Notes: generated by a model not told the origin, from the letters alone. DNA of 64,000 nucleotides from Meandrina meandrites (GCA_963693305.1 OY855914.1:22852972-22916971); one strand, 5' to 3'. Positions 34,149-47,206 are shown, counted from the stretch's first letter. Program-made: numbers and translations.

Positions 34149-34480
34149 CCGAGATGTTAAACGGATTTAAAAAAAACGTTAAAGCACAGGTTAATGATGT
34201 GTTTATTTACAAGAATTAGAACTTACACTTCTACATTAACGTTAATAACGCAGCATTTATATAAACCGTTAACAGAACGGCTGTATAACAATTATTTGGA
34301 AAATAACAATAAACCAACATAGATTTGCAGTACATTTAAACAAGAATGTAAACTTCTTATACCGTTAGCATACAATGTTAACGTTGATAACTTTGCAGGT
34401 CAAGGAGCCAATACCTTCAGTAGCTCATTAGTTTTTACTCTCGTTGACTTGAAGATCGGTCAAGTAGTCCTTTAAAAGCA
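34149..34480 (+). other. 3' flank of copy 4, shared with copies 5, 8 and 9
   Basis: ttaatgatgtgtttatttag, attatttggaaaataacaa and cattagtttttactc recur after the stops at 41394, 55010 and 60347. This groups these four 3' ends and separates them from copies 1, 2 and 6. No gene. Confidence 0.6.
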
Positions 34481-35135
34481 CATTAGCTATTTTTGTGGTT
34501 GGAACATGGTCGGACAAGAAAGCGTTTTGAACAGATGGACTTAAAAGGCGGACATTTACTCTGTAGTTCAGTAGACCAAGGTATACACGAGACAGCATCT
34601 TGAATGGACGAAGGAGAGAAGGTGGACAAGGCAGACATTTGTACGTCTAAATGGAGGGGGAGGGGGGGGGGGGGGGAAGGTGTCCTGCAAAGGGAGATAC
34701 TGATCGCTGCAAGACGTTGAAAGTACAAAACGAGGAAGACAAAAGTCCTAAAAATAATTATATATACACCTAACTGCGGTAACGTTGTCATACAAATAGG
34801 AATAAATTAGGCATTGCAATTAACGATATACATGTATCTGGAATTCGCCTGATGAAACAGACTTAAAACGCCTCAAAATACACGTGAATCAATTTATTGT
34901 ACACCAAAATTAATAGATGTATGCGTAAAGATATAAATTCGTGATTCTCTTGTAAATGCTGCAAGCTATGATGATTAAGCTAATGAATTCCTATTTGGCT
35001 TTTTTCAAGTTTTTTTTAACATGGCAATGCCATTACAATTAGGTGTATATAGATAAATACATTATTTGTAAATTACCAAGGAAGAGGACATACAATTGAT
35101 ATTAATAAAGTAAATTTCCTGTCATAGTTCAGTTG
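34481..35135. other. Intergenic with G-rich tract
   Basis: Diverged from about 60.66-60.78 kb at first, with a G tract at 34650-34677, then AT-rich sequence. The 102-codon minus frame is low-complexity and unsupported. Confidence 0.4.
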
Positions 35136-35480
35136 ATCGAAAGACCATTGACCGGAAAGTGTCTTTATATTAGTAGAACTTTCAAAATATTGTAGACAAC
35201 CAATATTATAGAGTACTTTGAAGAACATAAAAGCTCACTTTTTCCAGACTTAATAACTTTATACGCTTATATGCGGCAGCAGCCTCAATCTTAACCGCAG
35301 CCTCTCCGTTAGGAACAGCCATGAAGGGGGGTTGTATATAAATCCTAATTCCCAGCACAAATTTTGCCCAAATCCCAATCCTCTTGCCAATTTTAGTTTG
35401 TGACCAAAATCCTCTTCTTCCAGTAACAAATATGTTAAATTTACCCCTTCAGGCCCCTCGTTACACAATTTATCGCCAGC
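35136..35480. repeat. Inverted copy of the spacer repeat found at 55.36-55.69 kb
   Basis: The sequence from accggaaagtgtctttatat to aggcccctcgttacac is the reverse complement, with divergence, of 55.36-55.69 kb. It matches 17.27-17.52 and 43.69-43.94 kb in the same orientation. The homologous strand at 55482-55518 carries a 37-C run where this copy has ggggggtt. Confidence 0.65.
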
Positions 35481-36077
35481 CTGTCAATTCGACTATTTTG
35501 TGTCAGAGTAACTTCGCTTTCGTTAAACTAATAATTTCCTTCACGACCCTCTACCGTTATTTGATTTTGCCTTGACCTTATTTATGTATCGGGGCTTGGT
35601 TTCGCTGTGAGCTTATTTGTTTTTTACCGTGAAGGTTTTGGTTACGGGCCACGGTCACAAAAGGGTAAAGTGGTCCTCAGTTCTCAGTTAGTTTAGTTAA
35701 ATGTTGACTTGCTAAAACTCAAAGGCCTTATGAGCAAATCCGTGAATGTAGTATTATTAAATTACTGATAGGTGGGAATTGGCCAAAATGTTTACTGTTA
35801 GCTGAGGAATGAGAATCTGTGTTGATTGAAACATTGGTGAAATTTTAGCTGATAACTTGCAAATATCCCCAATTTTACAGTACTGCCTCAAATAATATGC
35901 ACATTGGGACACGTGAACCGCAAGGGAAGAACGCGTGTATTGCACGTGGAAGAAACGAGACGAAACCGCAGTTCACGAACAAGACCTGCGCGGAACCTTG
36001 GTTGAAAATTGTCCTCGGTCAAATGAACGGAACACCGATACGATAGCCTTTTGTTAGGTAATTGTTTTTCTCGATCT
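35481..36077. other. Spacer of unit 4, nothing recognised
   Basis: Contains a gtggtcctcagt box at 35668 and tggttttgcc-type simple sequence related to 17.6-17.8 kb. No gene. Confidence 0.4.
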
Positions 36078-36890
36078 GTTCATGAATATTTTTTCTCACA
36101 TTTAATGAGCTATGTTGATTGAAATGCTCCCTGGTTTTAAGTTATTAATTTAATACAGCAAACGGTTGTTGTTACTAATGTTTAATTCTATAAAATTAGA
36201 AAGCGGTATACAATGAGTTTATTCTAAGGTTTTATTTAGAAACTACACTTGCCAATTTGAGCGGCACGCTATTTAAACAAGTATTACACCACATCTCGCA
36301 AAAAGCATCGAGGGGTTATTTCTTCGTTTTCTTTAAGTGAAGTGTTCAATGTCTTCAATAGATGAAAACTGTTCAGGAATATTTTTTTTTTCACACATTT
36401 AATGAGATATGTTGACCGAAATGCTCCATGGTTTTAAGTTATTAATTTACCAGCAAACGCGGTTGTTGTTATTAATGTTTAATTCTATAAAATTAGAAAC
36501 CGGAATAAAATGAATTTATTCTGACGTTTTATTTAGAGACTACACTTGCCGATTTGACCGGCACGCTCTTTCAACAAGTATCACACCATATCTCGCAAAA
36601 AGCATCGAGCGGATATTTCTTTGTTTTCTTCAAGTGAAGTGTTCAATGTCTTCAATGAACGAGATCTGTTTATGAATATTTTTTCACATTTAATGAGCTA
36701 TGTTGATTGAAACGCTCCCTGATTTTAAGTTATTAATTTAATACAGCAAAGGGTTGTTGCTATTAAGGTTCAATTCTGTTTAATTAGAAAGCGGTATAAA
36801 TGAATTTATTCTAAATTTTTATTTAGAGACTACACTTGCCGATTTGAGCGGCATACTCTTTCAACAAGTGTCACACCATATCTCGACAAA
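36078..36890. repeat. Triple tandem repeat, unit about 290-300 bp
   Basis: Three units start at ctgtt..tgaatatttttt near 36078, 36368 and 36667. Each continues through ggttttaagttattaattta, agcggtat, tttatttagaaactacactt and ctcgcaaaaagcatcga. The unit matches 1450-1690, where it is single. The minus-strand coding remnant seen there is broken by stops in all three units. Confidence 0.75.
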
Positions 36891-39210
36891 CGCACACACA
36901 AAAAACCATAAGTAGCCAGAAGCAGTCGACAATCAAACGGCGATAAATATCCGTATATACAGAAAAGTTGAAAGCATTATGGTAGGACAATTATTCAAAA
37001 ACATAACGCCTGCCTTTGGTGTTTTTTTTGTCAATGTGTAGCTAGTGACATTCTTAATAGTAAGTCATTTTGCCCGTTAAGTTTATTTCCATTTCCTGTG
37101 GTAGGAAATACGTAATGCTCAGGTGCAGGGGGATGGGTGGTGCCGCTGAGGACTTCAACAATCCTGTTTAAGAGGGCAGTTGAAAAATTTTAAAACTTAC
37201 GTTTTTCCCATTCGCTTATGACATAGCAAACGTCTTTGCAATAATTGTCATCAGTTAGCATAAGCGTTACAGTTTCTGATCGAGCTTCAAAATATCAACT
37301 CTGAATATTGAAAGGACCGGCATGACTTTACGATGAGTTATGTTCCGAAAAATTCGAGCCCCATGCATTTAAGAATTGTTCTGTGCGTTTATATAAACTC
37401 CTCCAAATTTTGAGATTTTAAAAATAATTTAAGGGCTTATTAGTGCTCCTGCTACACAGCAATTTTGCAGTGGTTGAGAGACAAAATCTCCTTCAAAAGC
37501 AAACGCAAAGAGAAAAAACAATATAATAATGGTTTAACCATGACTAAGTTTCACAAGCTCGAAGCTTTTGGAGTTAATTTTTATCTTAAAGGAAATCGTT
37601 GTTAACAATATTTGCTTCATAAGCATATATAAGCGTTTCTGTTTCTGATCGAGCTTCGAAAAATATCAATTCTTATAATAGAAAAAAGCATGGCACGATG
37701 AAGTTTCGCCAGAAATTTCAGTTCGCTGTATTAAATATACTTTTCTGTGACGTGGGTTTGAAATTCAAATTTTTCAGTAATATATTACTCACTAATTATT
37801 AGCTGCTCGGAAATTTTGCAGTTTTTGAAAGATAATATCGCCTTCAATATTACACGCAGATAGCCAAAAAATTTGACCGATTATTAAGTTTGACAAGCTC
37901 TTTAAACATCTAGAGTCAATTCATATAAAGCATAATGCCTTTTTTATCCGCGTTGTATGCTAATGAGGTAAGACGTCAATACCGACCAGCTCGCTCTGGC
38001 AAAGATTCGCCTTTTTCTATTACAATCCCTGTTCAACATTTCCAGCGAAAGCTCCTAGACAGCGAACGTTTAATTGTATAATATGCAAACACAGCGGGCC
38101 GCGGCCACCGTAGGGTAAAGTGGTCCTCAGTTCTCAATTAGTTTCGCTGGATGTCGACTGGCTAAACAAAGGTTTTAGAACTTAGCACTGAGTGGAAAGA
38201 AAGAACCGTTAAAGTGCTACTTTAATTTTCACCGCTTAAAATGCCGTTTTCCGTTTTCAAATATCTTTATTAGTCCCGGAGATATTAAAGCTTTCCAAAA
38301 TGTCTAAAATATACAAAGTAGGGGACTGATGACGTTATCTACTCAACTCAGTTTCAAGTTATGTGCAAAAGTAGAGTTATCTTGAGTAATTCGCTGCAGA
38401 GAGCAATGAAACTTGGACATGTCTTACAGTTGCAACAAAATTATGTTAGCATGGCAACTCACTCCTTTGCAGTCTCCACGGATCTGTGTTTAATGTTTTA
38501 GTATTTTTCAACTCGGAAAAATGAAGCTCTACCAAATTTACTAATATATTTGCCAAATCATGCTTATAAGGCATCATTAGCAAATGTCAAAATGGAAGGC
38601 CAAAATTGGCCAGAAAAGCTTTTAGCATTCGGGGTCTGGAACCATGGGTCTGGAACCATCTCATATTGTAGAACACAACTAGTGAGGAGTATTAATACAA
38701 AGAATCATATAGTTCTGATAAAAATTGGCTGAGATATCTCTTTCCCCATATTTGATCAAAATTTGGTTATTTGCATATTTTAAAAAGTTGAATATTTGAA
38801 AGAAGTAACCGTTATTTTCCGTCTCATATAGACGACTACTACTACTTGTTTTAAAACGGCTTAGGAAGGAAAGCTGTGAATTTGATCATAGTAGCACTTT
38901 AAGAAACGAAAACAATACGATCACTCAAGAAACGTTGACATTTATTTAAGTAATAGCAAAAACATATTAACAAAAAAAAGAACATAATGTCAAAATAGAT
39001 TGAAGTACTAATAATGTTTTGTGCGCTAATAAACTCTCATTTGGCATTTACCATCGATGATACTTGGCGTTTCTCAGGTATGACTTAAATAAAACTGATA
39101 CATGCCATATATTCGACCTTTTTTTTTCTGAGGAAAACTTAAGTAATACTGTTAAATCCATTGCTACATAGATTTGCTTAATTTTTAACCAAATGACTTT
39201 TTTCCCTTTT
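36891..39210. repeat. Array spacer upstream of gene copy 5
   Basis: Collinear with 2.85-5.57 kb and 56.6-58.66 kb. It contains the cattatggtaggacaattat block (36970), the conserved gtggtcctcagt box (38118), the TTAA-target MITE (38213-38898) and the upstream-exon donor at 39077. No gene. Confidence 0.6.
38213..38898. mobile_element. TTAA-target MITE upstream of copy 5, extended form
   Basis: AGTGCTAC... to ...GTAGCACT, flanked by TTAA at 38209-38212 and 38899-38902. Same family and position as 4471-4870 and 57914-58340 but about 270 bp longer at its left part (tttaattttcaccgcttaaa onward). Copies 1 and 9 therefore carry an internally deleted form, or this one has an added segment. Confidence 0.7.
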
Positions 39211-39218
39211 TCTTGCAG

Positions 39219-41394
39219 ATGTTGCCGGGTACCCTTCTATTTGCATTGTCGTTGGCGGCAAAGATAAAAGCAGAAGATCATGGCGTTCTCCTTAAAATCG
39301 AAGGAAACTCTTTTCTTTTTAACGAAAACAACATTTGGATTGGAAAGGCAGACTCCTTGCTGTCTTGTTCACAAATGTGTGCGAGGAAGGCCGCTTGTAC
39401 GAGTGCAAATTTTATAGCAAGCGAAGGAACTTGTTCACTTCTCGGCAAAAAGCAAACAAAGCAAGCAGAAAAGCTTTTAAAACGAGATGGTTCTTTTTAT
39501 TTCGAAAAGGTCTGTCATTAGTATCTTTCATGACTCCAGGACTATTTTATATATGTAGACTATCGGTATCGAGAAAAGGAAAATTCTTTTATCTGGGATA
39601 TATATTCCACAAAATCTCAGTTCGTAATTCAAGAAAGGTAAATTAACTGTTGCTTCTCGTGTCGTTGTTTCGTCTGGTTTGAGGGAATTAAACAATATAA
39701 CGCTACGTAAATAGGCACCAAACATTAATGTTACTGTAAGAAAAAAAAAATAAATCGAAGATGGAAAGAAAAATTTATCGCTCAAGAGGGCTTAAAATCC
39801 ATCTGGTTCAATCTTAACTGTAAACTTTAAGATTGAATGTGGTTATGCAGCTTAAAGATGAAAGGAAAACCACTTAAAGGAAAAGTCTTGGTGAATAATG
39901 GTCAGTTAGGATAACTGGCATCATCATTTTGTGGCTAAGATGATTTTTATTAAATTTACAGGTTGAAACTCCTGGAATCCCAAATTCAATTGGTGAGTAA
40001 CACACCGTCAAACTTTAGGTTTGTTAGGGCGGTCTTAATTTGAAGGTTTGACCTGCGTTTCTTTGATGTAGGCAGCAAGATAATTAATGAGATTTGGTCT
40101 TGTACACTGCTCTCAGCCCGTAGCTAGGTAACTAATATGGTGAAATGTAGAAAACGCATAAAATCAGCCATACGGATCTCCCTTTTCACTTCTTGACGAA
40201 AAAATCTATATCCGTTCCAATGGAGAGGATCGTTTGTTTTACCCGCAAGTTTGCGCCACTGGTCGCGTGTTCTCATTAGTTGACGAATTTCTAGTGTGAT
40301 GAAGGGGTTAGGTTTAGATTTTATTTTAACCCTCTTAACTGGAGCGTGTTGATTGAGTACTTCCAAGAGCAGTTCGTTGAATACATCAACTTGATCGTTG
40401 AATTCGTCAAATAGACTTATTATGTGGAAAGGCGTATATGACAAATCACGCAGGAAATTGTCGGCACTGTAATTAGTATAGCTTCTGATAGTTACGTAAG
40501 AGGGCTTGATCCTTGGCTTTTTTAGCTTCAGCGAAATGTATATAAGGTTGTGATCGCTAATGGGTGACATGAGGACGTCGTTTGAGGCAATTAATTTCTC
40601 ATTTGTGGTCGTTACAACATAAATTTAAATCTGTATTTGTAATTGTATTGTATTGAGCTGAAAAACCCTTTTTAGGGAGCATCAATAAAAGTATGTATGT
40701 ATGTATGTATGTAAGATTATAAATGCATTATGTCATGATTAACAAAACATACTTCATATAGGCACCACTCAATCATCCGCAGTCCCCACCTGTCAAACCC
40801 TCTGCAGCCATTCTCCTCCGGCTTCTTCGGGTGTTTATTGGATCGATCCTGATGGTGATGATGTGACATGGAGACTGATGGCGGAGGCTGGGCTCTAGTG
40901 TGGAGCTATACCTTCACTGATTATAGTCATTTCAAGTCTCAGTCAAACGCAATCACACCAAGACCAAATTGGCCAGTGGACCCTCCAGTGGATGTTCCTA
41001 TCTCGACAACTCCTCCCCCTTGAGCGAAACAGACTACAACGCCATCAACTTTTCGCAGTGGAAACAACTTGGTAGACAGACCCTGATCAAGAGCAACATT
41101 AACAACTGGATAATCTGCTCTCCGGGAACTGGAAGTTTGGTTGACTGGGTGGACGGAAGCATAAGCTGTCATATTGCCAAATACGTGACGGACACGTGTA
41201 AGGGGTCTCCACCGCCTTCGAAAGTCATTGCGAGTCTTGGTTATGGCCCGAGCTTCAGGACTTCGTCTTATTACTATTACTTTGATGGCTACAAGGGTAA
41301 TAACTGGCCTGTCCATGATCATTGTGGAACAAACAAAGGAAATCAAGTGAAAAATGTGGCCAACCCCCATGGGAACATTTTCATACGAGCCTGA
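39219..41394 (+). pseudogene. PAN plus fibrinogen-like gene, array copy 5, frameshifted
   Basis: Exons 39219-39509 and 39962-39992 are intact (signal peptide, PAN domain with four cysteines, linker VETPGIPNSIG). Exon 3 (40762-41394) has two lesions relative to the 58.7 kb copy: a 25-nt loss after ATCGATCCTGATGGTGA, which removes the NAFKAYC region including a conserved Cys, and a 2-nt gain in the C-run at about 41017. The two do not restore the frame. The rest of exon 3 is open (LSETDYNAINFSQWK to NIFIRA). Intron 2 contains a rearranged LINE fragment. Exon 1 could still be expressed as a short PAN protein. Confidence 0.8.
40169..40713. mobile_element. Rearranged LINE insertion in intron 2 of copy 5 (inverted 5' part)
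   Basis: From 40614 back to 40169 the minus strand encodes the end of an apurinic-like endonuclease domain (SPISDHNLIYISLKLKKPR) and the linker towards the RT (KPNPFITLEIRQLMRTRDQW). From about 40618 the plus strand carries a LINE 3' end (gagctgaaaaaccc..., aataaaa) and an (ATGT)n tail to 40713. Opposed internal and 3' pieces joined in one insertion are the signature of twin-primed reverse transcription. The 58.7 kb gene's intron 2 is the empty site (aaatcagcaagattataaat). Confidence 0.75.
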
Positions 41395-41734
41395 CCGAGA
41401 TGTTGAACGGATTTACAAGACGTTAAAGCACAGGTTAATGATGTGTTTATTTAGAAGAATTACAACTTAGACTTCTATAGTCATGTGTTAATTACGCAAC
41501 ATTTATATAAACCGTAAACAGAATATGTATGCTGTGTGACAAACATTTGGAAAAATTAGATTGGCAGTACACTTGAACAAGAATATTTACTTATTATACC
41601 CATAATCATACAAAGTTAGCTTTGATAATTTTGTGGTTCTTGGAGCCAATAACTTCTAGTGGCTCATTAGTTTTTACTCTAGTGTTACACTGTTGCCACG
41701 CAAGTGCGATTTTACTTCAGGTTTCCCGGCTTGC

Positions 41735-42468
41735 CCAATCGATGAAATTCGATAATCAATAAAATCGATTGTAATCGATAATAATCGATAGTAATTAACC
41801 GATTGATATCGGAAATCGATGAAAATCGAAGATCGTAAGAGTTGTGAGTATCGATTTTCATCGATTTTGATCAAGTTTTCAGAGATTTTTATCAATTTTT
41901 ATGGATTATATCAATTGTCAATGATAACGTTTAATAATAATTTCCATTTACCCCGTTTAGACTAACTCTAACACAGACAATTTCGCCTCTTCGCAGGTTC
42001 TCAGGAGATTTTCCCAACCTCTTAAAATCAAAACACTCCCAGACATTCGTTTACTGTTTATATTTTGTCTTATCATGTAATGGTGATTAAAATTCCATCA
42101 GAGTATCCATCGGTTCATTTCCTCACTATAAAGTTACTACGTTTATTTCGCGGGATTTCGATGACTCGCAAGACTGGAAGACTTCGGCAAGACTGGCTTT
42201 AGACCACGCGGACGAATGCGTAGCGTATCCGCTTACACCAAGGGCTTACAAAAAGTTGTAAGAATTCATAAATGGTTTAATTTATTAAATCTGATAATAA
42301 TCGATAAAATCGATAAAAATCGATATAATTAAGAGGACTTGAGATTGTGAGTATCGATTTTCATCGATTAGTGAGAACAATCGATATAAGCGATTGATTT
42401 TTATCGATTATCATCGCTTATATAGATTGATTTCCGATGATCGATTATCATCGATTGGACACTCCGGG
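41735..42468. mobile_element. ATCGAT-rich insertion (~0.73 kb) at the left edge of copy B
   Basis: Relative to 16.03 kb in copy A, about 735 bp are added between ttcaggttt and gaggttttctcac. The ends show ccaatcgatga on the left and tcatcgattgg on the right in inverted orientation. Both subterminal regions are crowded with atcgat, aaaatcgat and gtgagtatcgattttcatcg (41820-41870 and 42290-42460). The middle is not repetitive. Non-coding, probably a MITE. Confidence 0.65.
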
Positions 42469-45400
42469 AGGTTTTCTCACCGACACCTTTATACAGAGCA
42501 GTGGCGATGCATTAGAAAATATGCGAAGAAACAGAGCTACCGGGTCGTGTTTCGAGCGATTTCCCCTTCAGCTCACTTTAGAAGTCTATGAAAGCCATGG
42601 GTAAAAATTAAAGCATACTTGATTTGAAATAAAGTCCATAAAACACCGCTGTAATAAGTTTACTTGTTCTTAAGTGACAGAAAGCCAAGGCAAGATAATT
42701 GTACGCAGTTTATGGTGACTTATAAGAAAAAAAATATATTATGAGTGAACAAGATATATCTGCGGTAAATTGCTTATAGAAACTGCTGAAATTATGCCTG
42801 CAGCAATCTAACCACATGACAAAGGTACAACGATTCGAAAACAATAAAAAATTGTATTAAAAGCATAATCAACCGAACAGGCTTTCGAGCTCAAAAACAT
42901 AATTACGACGTTTACGGGTTTTGGGAAATAACAAGCTGGAAATAAAGAAACCCACATTAGAACGCCATTTAATACTTACATCCCAGTTTTTTTACATTTG
43001 TTTTAGCCTGTAGATGTTAATAAAGTGACAGTCAACGTTGTTAAAGCTGTTAGCCACATCGAAAACGTTTTCGAAGCGTATGGACCTTACGTGAGCAGTG
43101 AAGAACCCAAAGAACTGCGGTAATGTCAATTACGGTGCTTTCAACCAAAGAGTTACCATAGAGGTTTACTTTCGGTGCAGACGAACTTTTCTAGGGAAGG
43201 AAAAGGCGTTCCTTCTTTTTTTGCAGTAAATCGAAAGAAAATGCATTCTTTTTTTGTGAAACGCTAGCACGCGTTTTACAAAAACAAAATAAATGGAGAA
43301 ATGTGTTCAAAAAGGTGTTCTGGCAGGGGGGTACAATTTTTGTCGTTATTTTTCAAGTTTTTGTGCTGCCGAAAATGCATGCTTGTAATTCTTAAGATTA
43401 ACGTAAGGGTTGACATGATACTTATACAAACAATGGATAAATTGAAAGTTTCTTGCTTAAAACTCAATTGTTTTGTTCTGGGTCACATTACATTGGGTGT
43501 CCCGATGACATCATCAAATGGCTTGCACCGACAACCTACAACTACTCTCTAAAAGCAAAGTTATATCAAGTTATAGCCAACTGAATTTTCCCTAGCAACG
43601 GCCCAAAGGGAGACTGTAATGGGCATTTAGGAGTTCCCGTTTTAACACCAGAGAGCGTCTTGAGCAGAACCTCCAGCTCAAAAATATTGCAGACAACCAA
43701 TATTATAAAGTTCTGAATTTACCTTGAAGAACATAAAAGCTTTCCTTTCCACACTTTATAACTTTATACACTAATATGCGATCCTGAACGGGGGTGACAA
43801 AACCCATTTTCAGGCACAAATTTTGCCCAAATCCCAGTCCCATTCCTTGTGTTTGTTTGTGACCGAAATCCTCTTTTTCCAGTGAAAAAAAAAAAAAAAG
43901 GCAAATCTCATTTTTTCAGTTTACCCTATCAGGCCCCTCGTTACACAATGGTGACAAAGATTGCTGTCAAGGCAACGATAGTAATTTGTGTAAACGAATA
44001 ACTTCTTCGTTGAACGAATTACCTCCACTCTTACTGTTTGGTCTTGCCGTGAGTTTACTTGGTTTTGCCCTGGGATTATCTGGTTTTTCCGTGAGATTAT
44101 TTGTGTATAAGGGGTTTGGTTTTGCTTTGAGCTGATGTGGCTATTTGGTTTTGTCGTGAGCTTATTTGGTTTTGCCGTGAGGTTTATTCTGGTTATGGGC
44201 AAGGACCACATTGTGGCAAACTGGTCCTCAGTTAGTTTAAATGAATGCCTAATGGTAAAAAAGGTTTTAAACATGGGGCTGAGTAGAAAGGAACCTAAAA
44301 AATCGAAAATAATACGATCACTTCAGCAAGAAGCGATTTGCTTAAATGAGAAGGTACAAAAAATTCATTAAAGTTGTTATTTGCAAGTTATATTTTGGAG
44401 AAGTGTTTCAAGAAAGAATTAATTAATTCGAGACAGGACAGACAGAAGATTATTTTGAGACCGGAAGTTACAGATTCCATTGAAGTTGTTGTGATTGATC
44501 TTACATTATTTGCACGTCCGTCATATTTTGGAGAAAATTTTCTAGAACGGTTTAAATACACAAACGCACACACCGTAAGTAACAAGAAGCAGTGGACGAG
44601 CGTACCGGGATTAACACTCCGTACACAGAAAAGTTGAACGCATCATGGTAGGACAATTACTCAAAAACATAATGTCGGCTTTCATTTCTATTATTTTTTC
44701 AATGTGTAGCTGGTGACCTTAACGGTAAGTCATATTGCCCGTTAAGTTTACTTTCATTTCCTGTGGTATTCCTTCCTCGTGTCTCCGACGGGAGTACGTA
44801 ACAGATGCTTTTTTCTTTTTATTTGCAATAATTGTAATCAGTTAGAATAAGCGTTTCAGTTTCTGATCGAGCTTCAAAAACATCAACTCTAAATATTGAA
44901 AGGACCGGCATGATAGTGCGATAAGTCCTTTTCCTAAAAATTCAAGCCCTATGCATTCTGTGAGGTGCTTTTAAACTCCTCCAAATTTTGAGATTTTAAG
45001 AAGAATTTAAGGGCTTAATTATAATATTAATGTTCTTACTACACAGCAATTCTGTAGCGTTTGAAAGCCGCAATCTCCTCCAAAAGCAAACGCAAAGAGC
45101 AAAAGCAAAATAACAATAATAATTCACCAATGACTAAGTTTCACAAACTCGAAACTTTTGGAGTTAATTTTCATCTTATAGGGAATCTTTGTTAACAATA
45201 TTTGCTTCATTAGCATATACAAGCGTTTCTGTTTCTGATCGAGCTACAAAAAATATCAGTTCTGATTATTGAAAGAACATGGCACGATGAAGTTTTGCCA
45301 TGAATTAAATACTTTTACAGCGGAAGCTACTAGACAGCGAGCGTTTTATCGTATACTATGCAAATACAGCTGGCCACGGCCACTGTAGTAGGCTAAAGTG

Positions 45401-45631
45401 GTCCTCAGTCTTCAGTTAGTTTAGTTGAATGTCCACTGACTAAAAAGAGGTAATAAACCGATACCTGCCATCGCATATCTTTCACCTTTTTTCCTGAAGA
45501 AAAACGTAGTTCAGTCCTTTGAAGCCCATCTCAATTCCCGTTGCCGAACACCTTCTTAACTGTTAAATCCATTGCTACATAGATTTGTTTAATTTCTAAC
45601 CAAATGACTTTTTTTTCCCTTTGCCTTACAG

Positions 45632-47206
45632 ATGTTGCCGGGTACCCTTGTATTTGTATTGTCGTTAGCGGCAATCATAAAAGCAGAAGAGTATGGCGTT
45701 CTCTTCAAAATCGAAGAAAACTCTTTTCTTTTTAACGAAAAGAACATTTGGATCGGAAAGGCGAACTCCTTGCTGTCCTGTTCACAAATGTGTGCGAGGA
45801 AGGCCGCTTGCACGAGTGCAAATTTTATAGCAAGCGAAGGAACTTGTTCACTTTTCGGCAAAAAGCAAACAAAGGAAGAAGAGAAGCTTTTAAAAAGAGA
45901 TGGTTCTGTTTATTTGGAAAAGGTTTGTCATTAGTATCTTTCATGGCTCCAGGACTATTTTATATATATATGTTGACTATCGGTATCGAGAAAAGGAAAA
46001 TTATTTTATGTGGGATACATATTCCACAAAATCTTTCATAATTCAAATAGAAGATGGAAAGAAATTGTCATTGTTCAAGTGGGCTTAAAATCCATCCGGT
46101 TCAATCTTAACTGTAAATTTTAAGATTGAATGTGGTTCCGCAGCTTCAAGATAAAAAGAAAACCACTTAAAAGAAAAGTCTTGGTGAATAATGGTTAGTA
46201 AGGAAAGCTGGCATCTTCATTTTGTAACTAACATGATATATTAACAAATTAAATGATTTTTGTTAAACTTACAGGTTCGATCTCCCGGAATTCCAAACTC
46301 ACTTGGTGAGTAACACATCGTAATATTTTAGGTTTGTTAGGGCAGTCTGCATTTGAAGGTTTGACCCGCGTTTTTTTTTTTTTTTTTTTTATGTAGGCAG
46401 CATGATAATGAAAACATTTGATCTTGTACACTTCTCTCAGCCCGTAGTATGGGAAAACGTAGAAACCACATATATTTAGCAAGATTTTAAATGCGAAATG
46501 CTATGATTAACAAAGCATGCTTTATGTAGGAACCACTCAATCATCCGCAGTCCCATCCTGTCAAGCCTTCTACAGCCAATCTCCTCCGGTTTCCTCGGGT
46601 GTTTATTGGATCGATCCTGATGGTGGTTCCCAAGACAACGCATTCAAGGCTTACTGTGATATGGAGACTGATGGAGGAGGCTGGACTCTAGTGTGGAGCT
46701 ATACCTTCACTGATTATAGTCGTTTCACAGACGGGTCAAACGCAATCACACCAAGACCAAATTGGCCAGTGGACCCTCCAGTGGATGTTCCCATCTCGAC
46801 AACTCCTCCATTGGACGAAACTGACTACAACGCCATTAACTTCTCGCAGTGGAAACAACTTGGCAGACAGGTCCTGATCAAGAGTAACATAAACAATTGG
46901 TTGAAATGTCATCCGGGAACTGGAAGTTTGGTTGACTGGCAAGAAGGTAGCATCAGCTGTCAGATCGTTAAACGCGTCACGGAAACGTGCAACACCACGT
47001 TGGCACCTTCCAAATTCTCACCAATTAAAGGGTTTGGACCGATGTTCTACACCAATTCTTACTTGGAATGGTGGAAAACCACCTACTATTATTTCGAAGG
47101 CTACACAGGAACTCACTGGCCTACCCACGATCCTTGTGGAACAAACAAAGGAAATCAAGTGAAAAATGTGGCCAACCCACATGGAAACATTTTTATTCGT
47201 GCCTAA
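45632..47206 (+). CDS. Secreted PAN/Apple plus fibrinogen-like protein, array copy 6
   Basis: Exons are 45632-45922, 46275-46305 and 46530-47206. The product is 332 aa, the most compact locus of the array. Signal peptide MLPGTLVFVLSLAAIIKA; PAN domain with the subgroup signature EKNIWIGKANS and KEEEKLLKRDGSVYLEK; linker VRSPGIPNSLG. The fibrinogen-related module has DMETDGGGWTLVW, six cysteines and the loop TCNTTLAPSKFSPIKGFG followed by SYLEWWKTTYYYFEGYTG, ending NIFIRA. This is the intact sister of the transposon-split 20.3 kb gene and supplies its empty site. Intron 2 differs in poly-T length (about 19 T at 46370). AATAAA lies at about 47408. Secreted; function inferred as for copy 1. Confidence 0.88.

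Noticed and set aside
34483..34791. 102-codon minus frame
   Set aside because: Contains a proline run translated from a poly-G tract, and the homologous region at 60.7 kb does not keep the frame.
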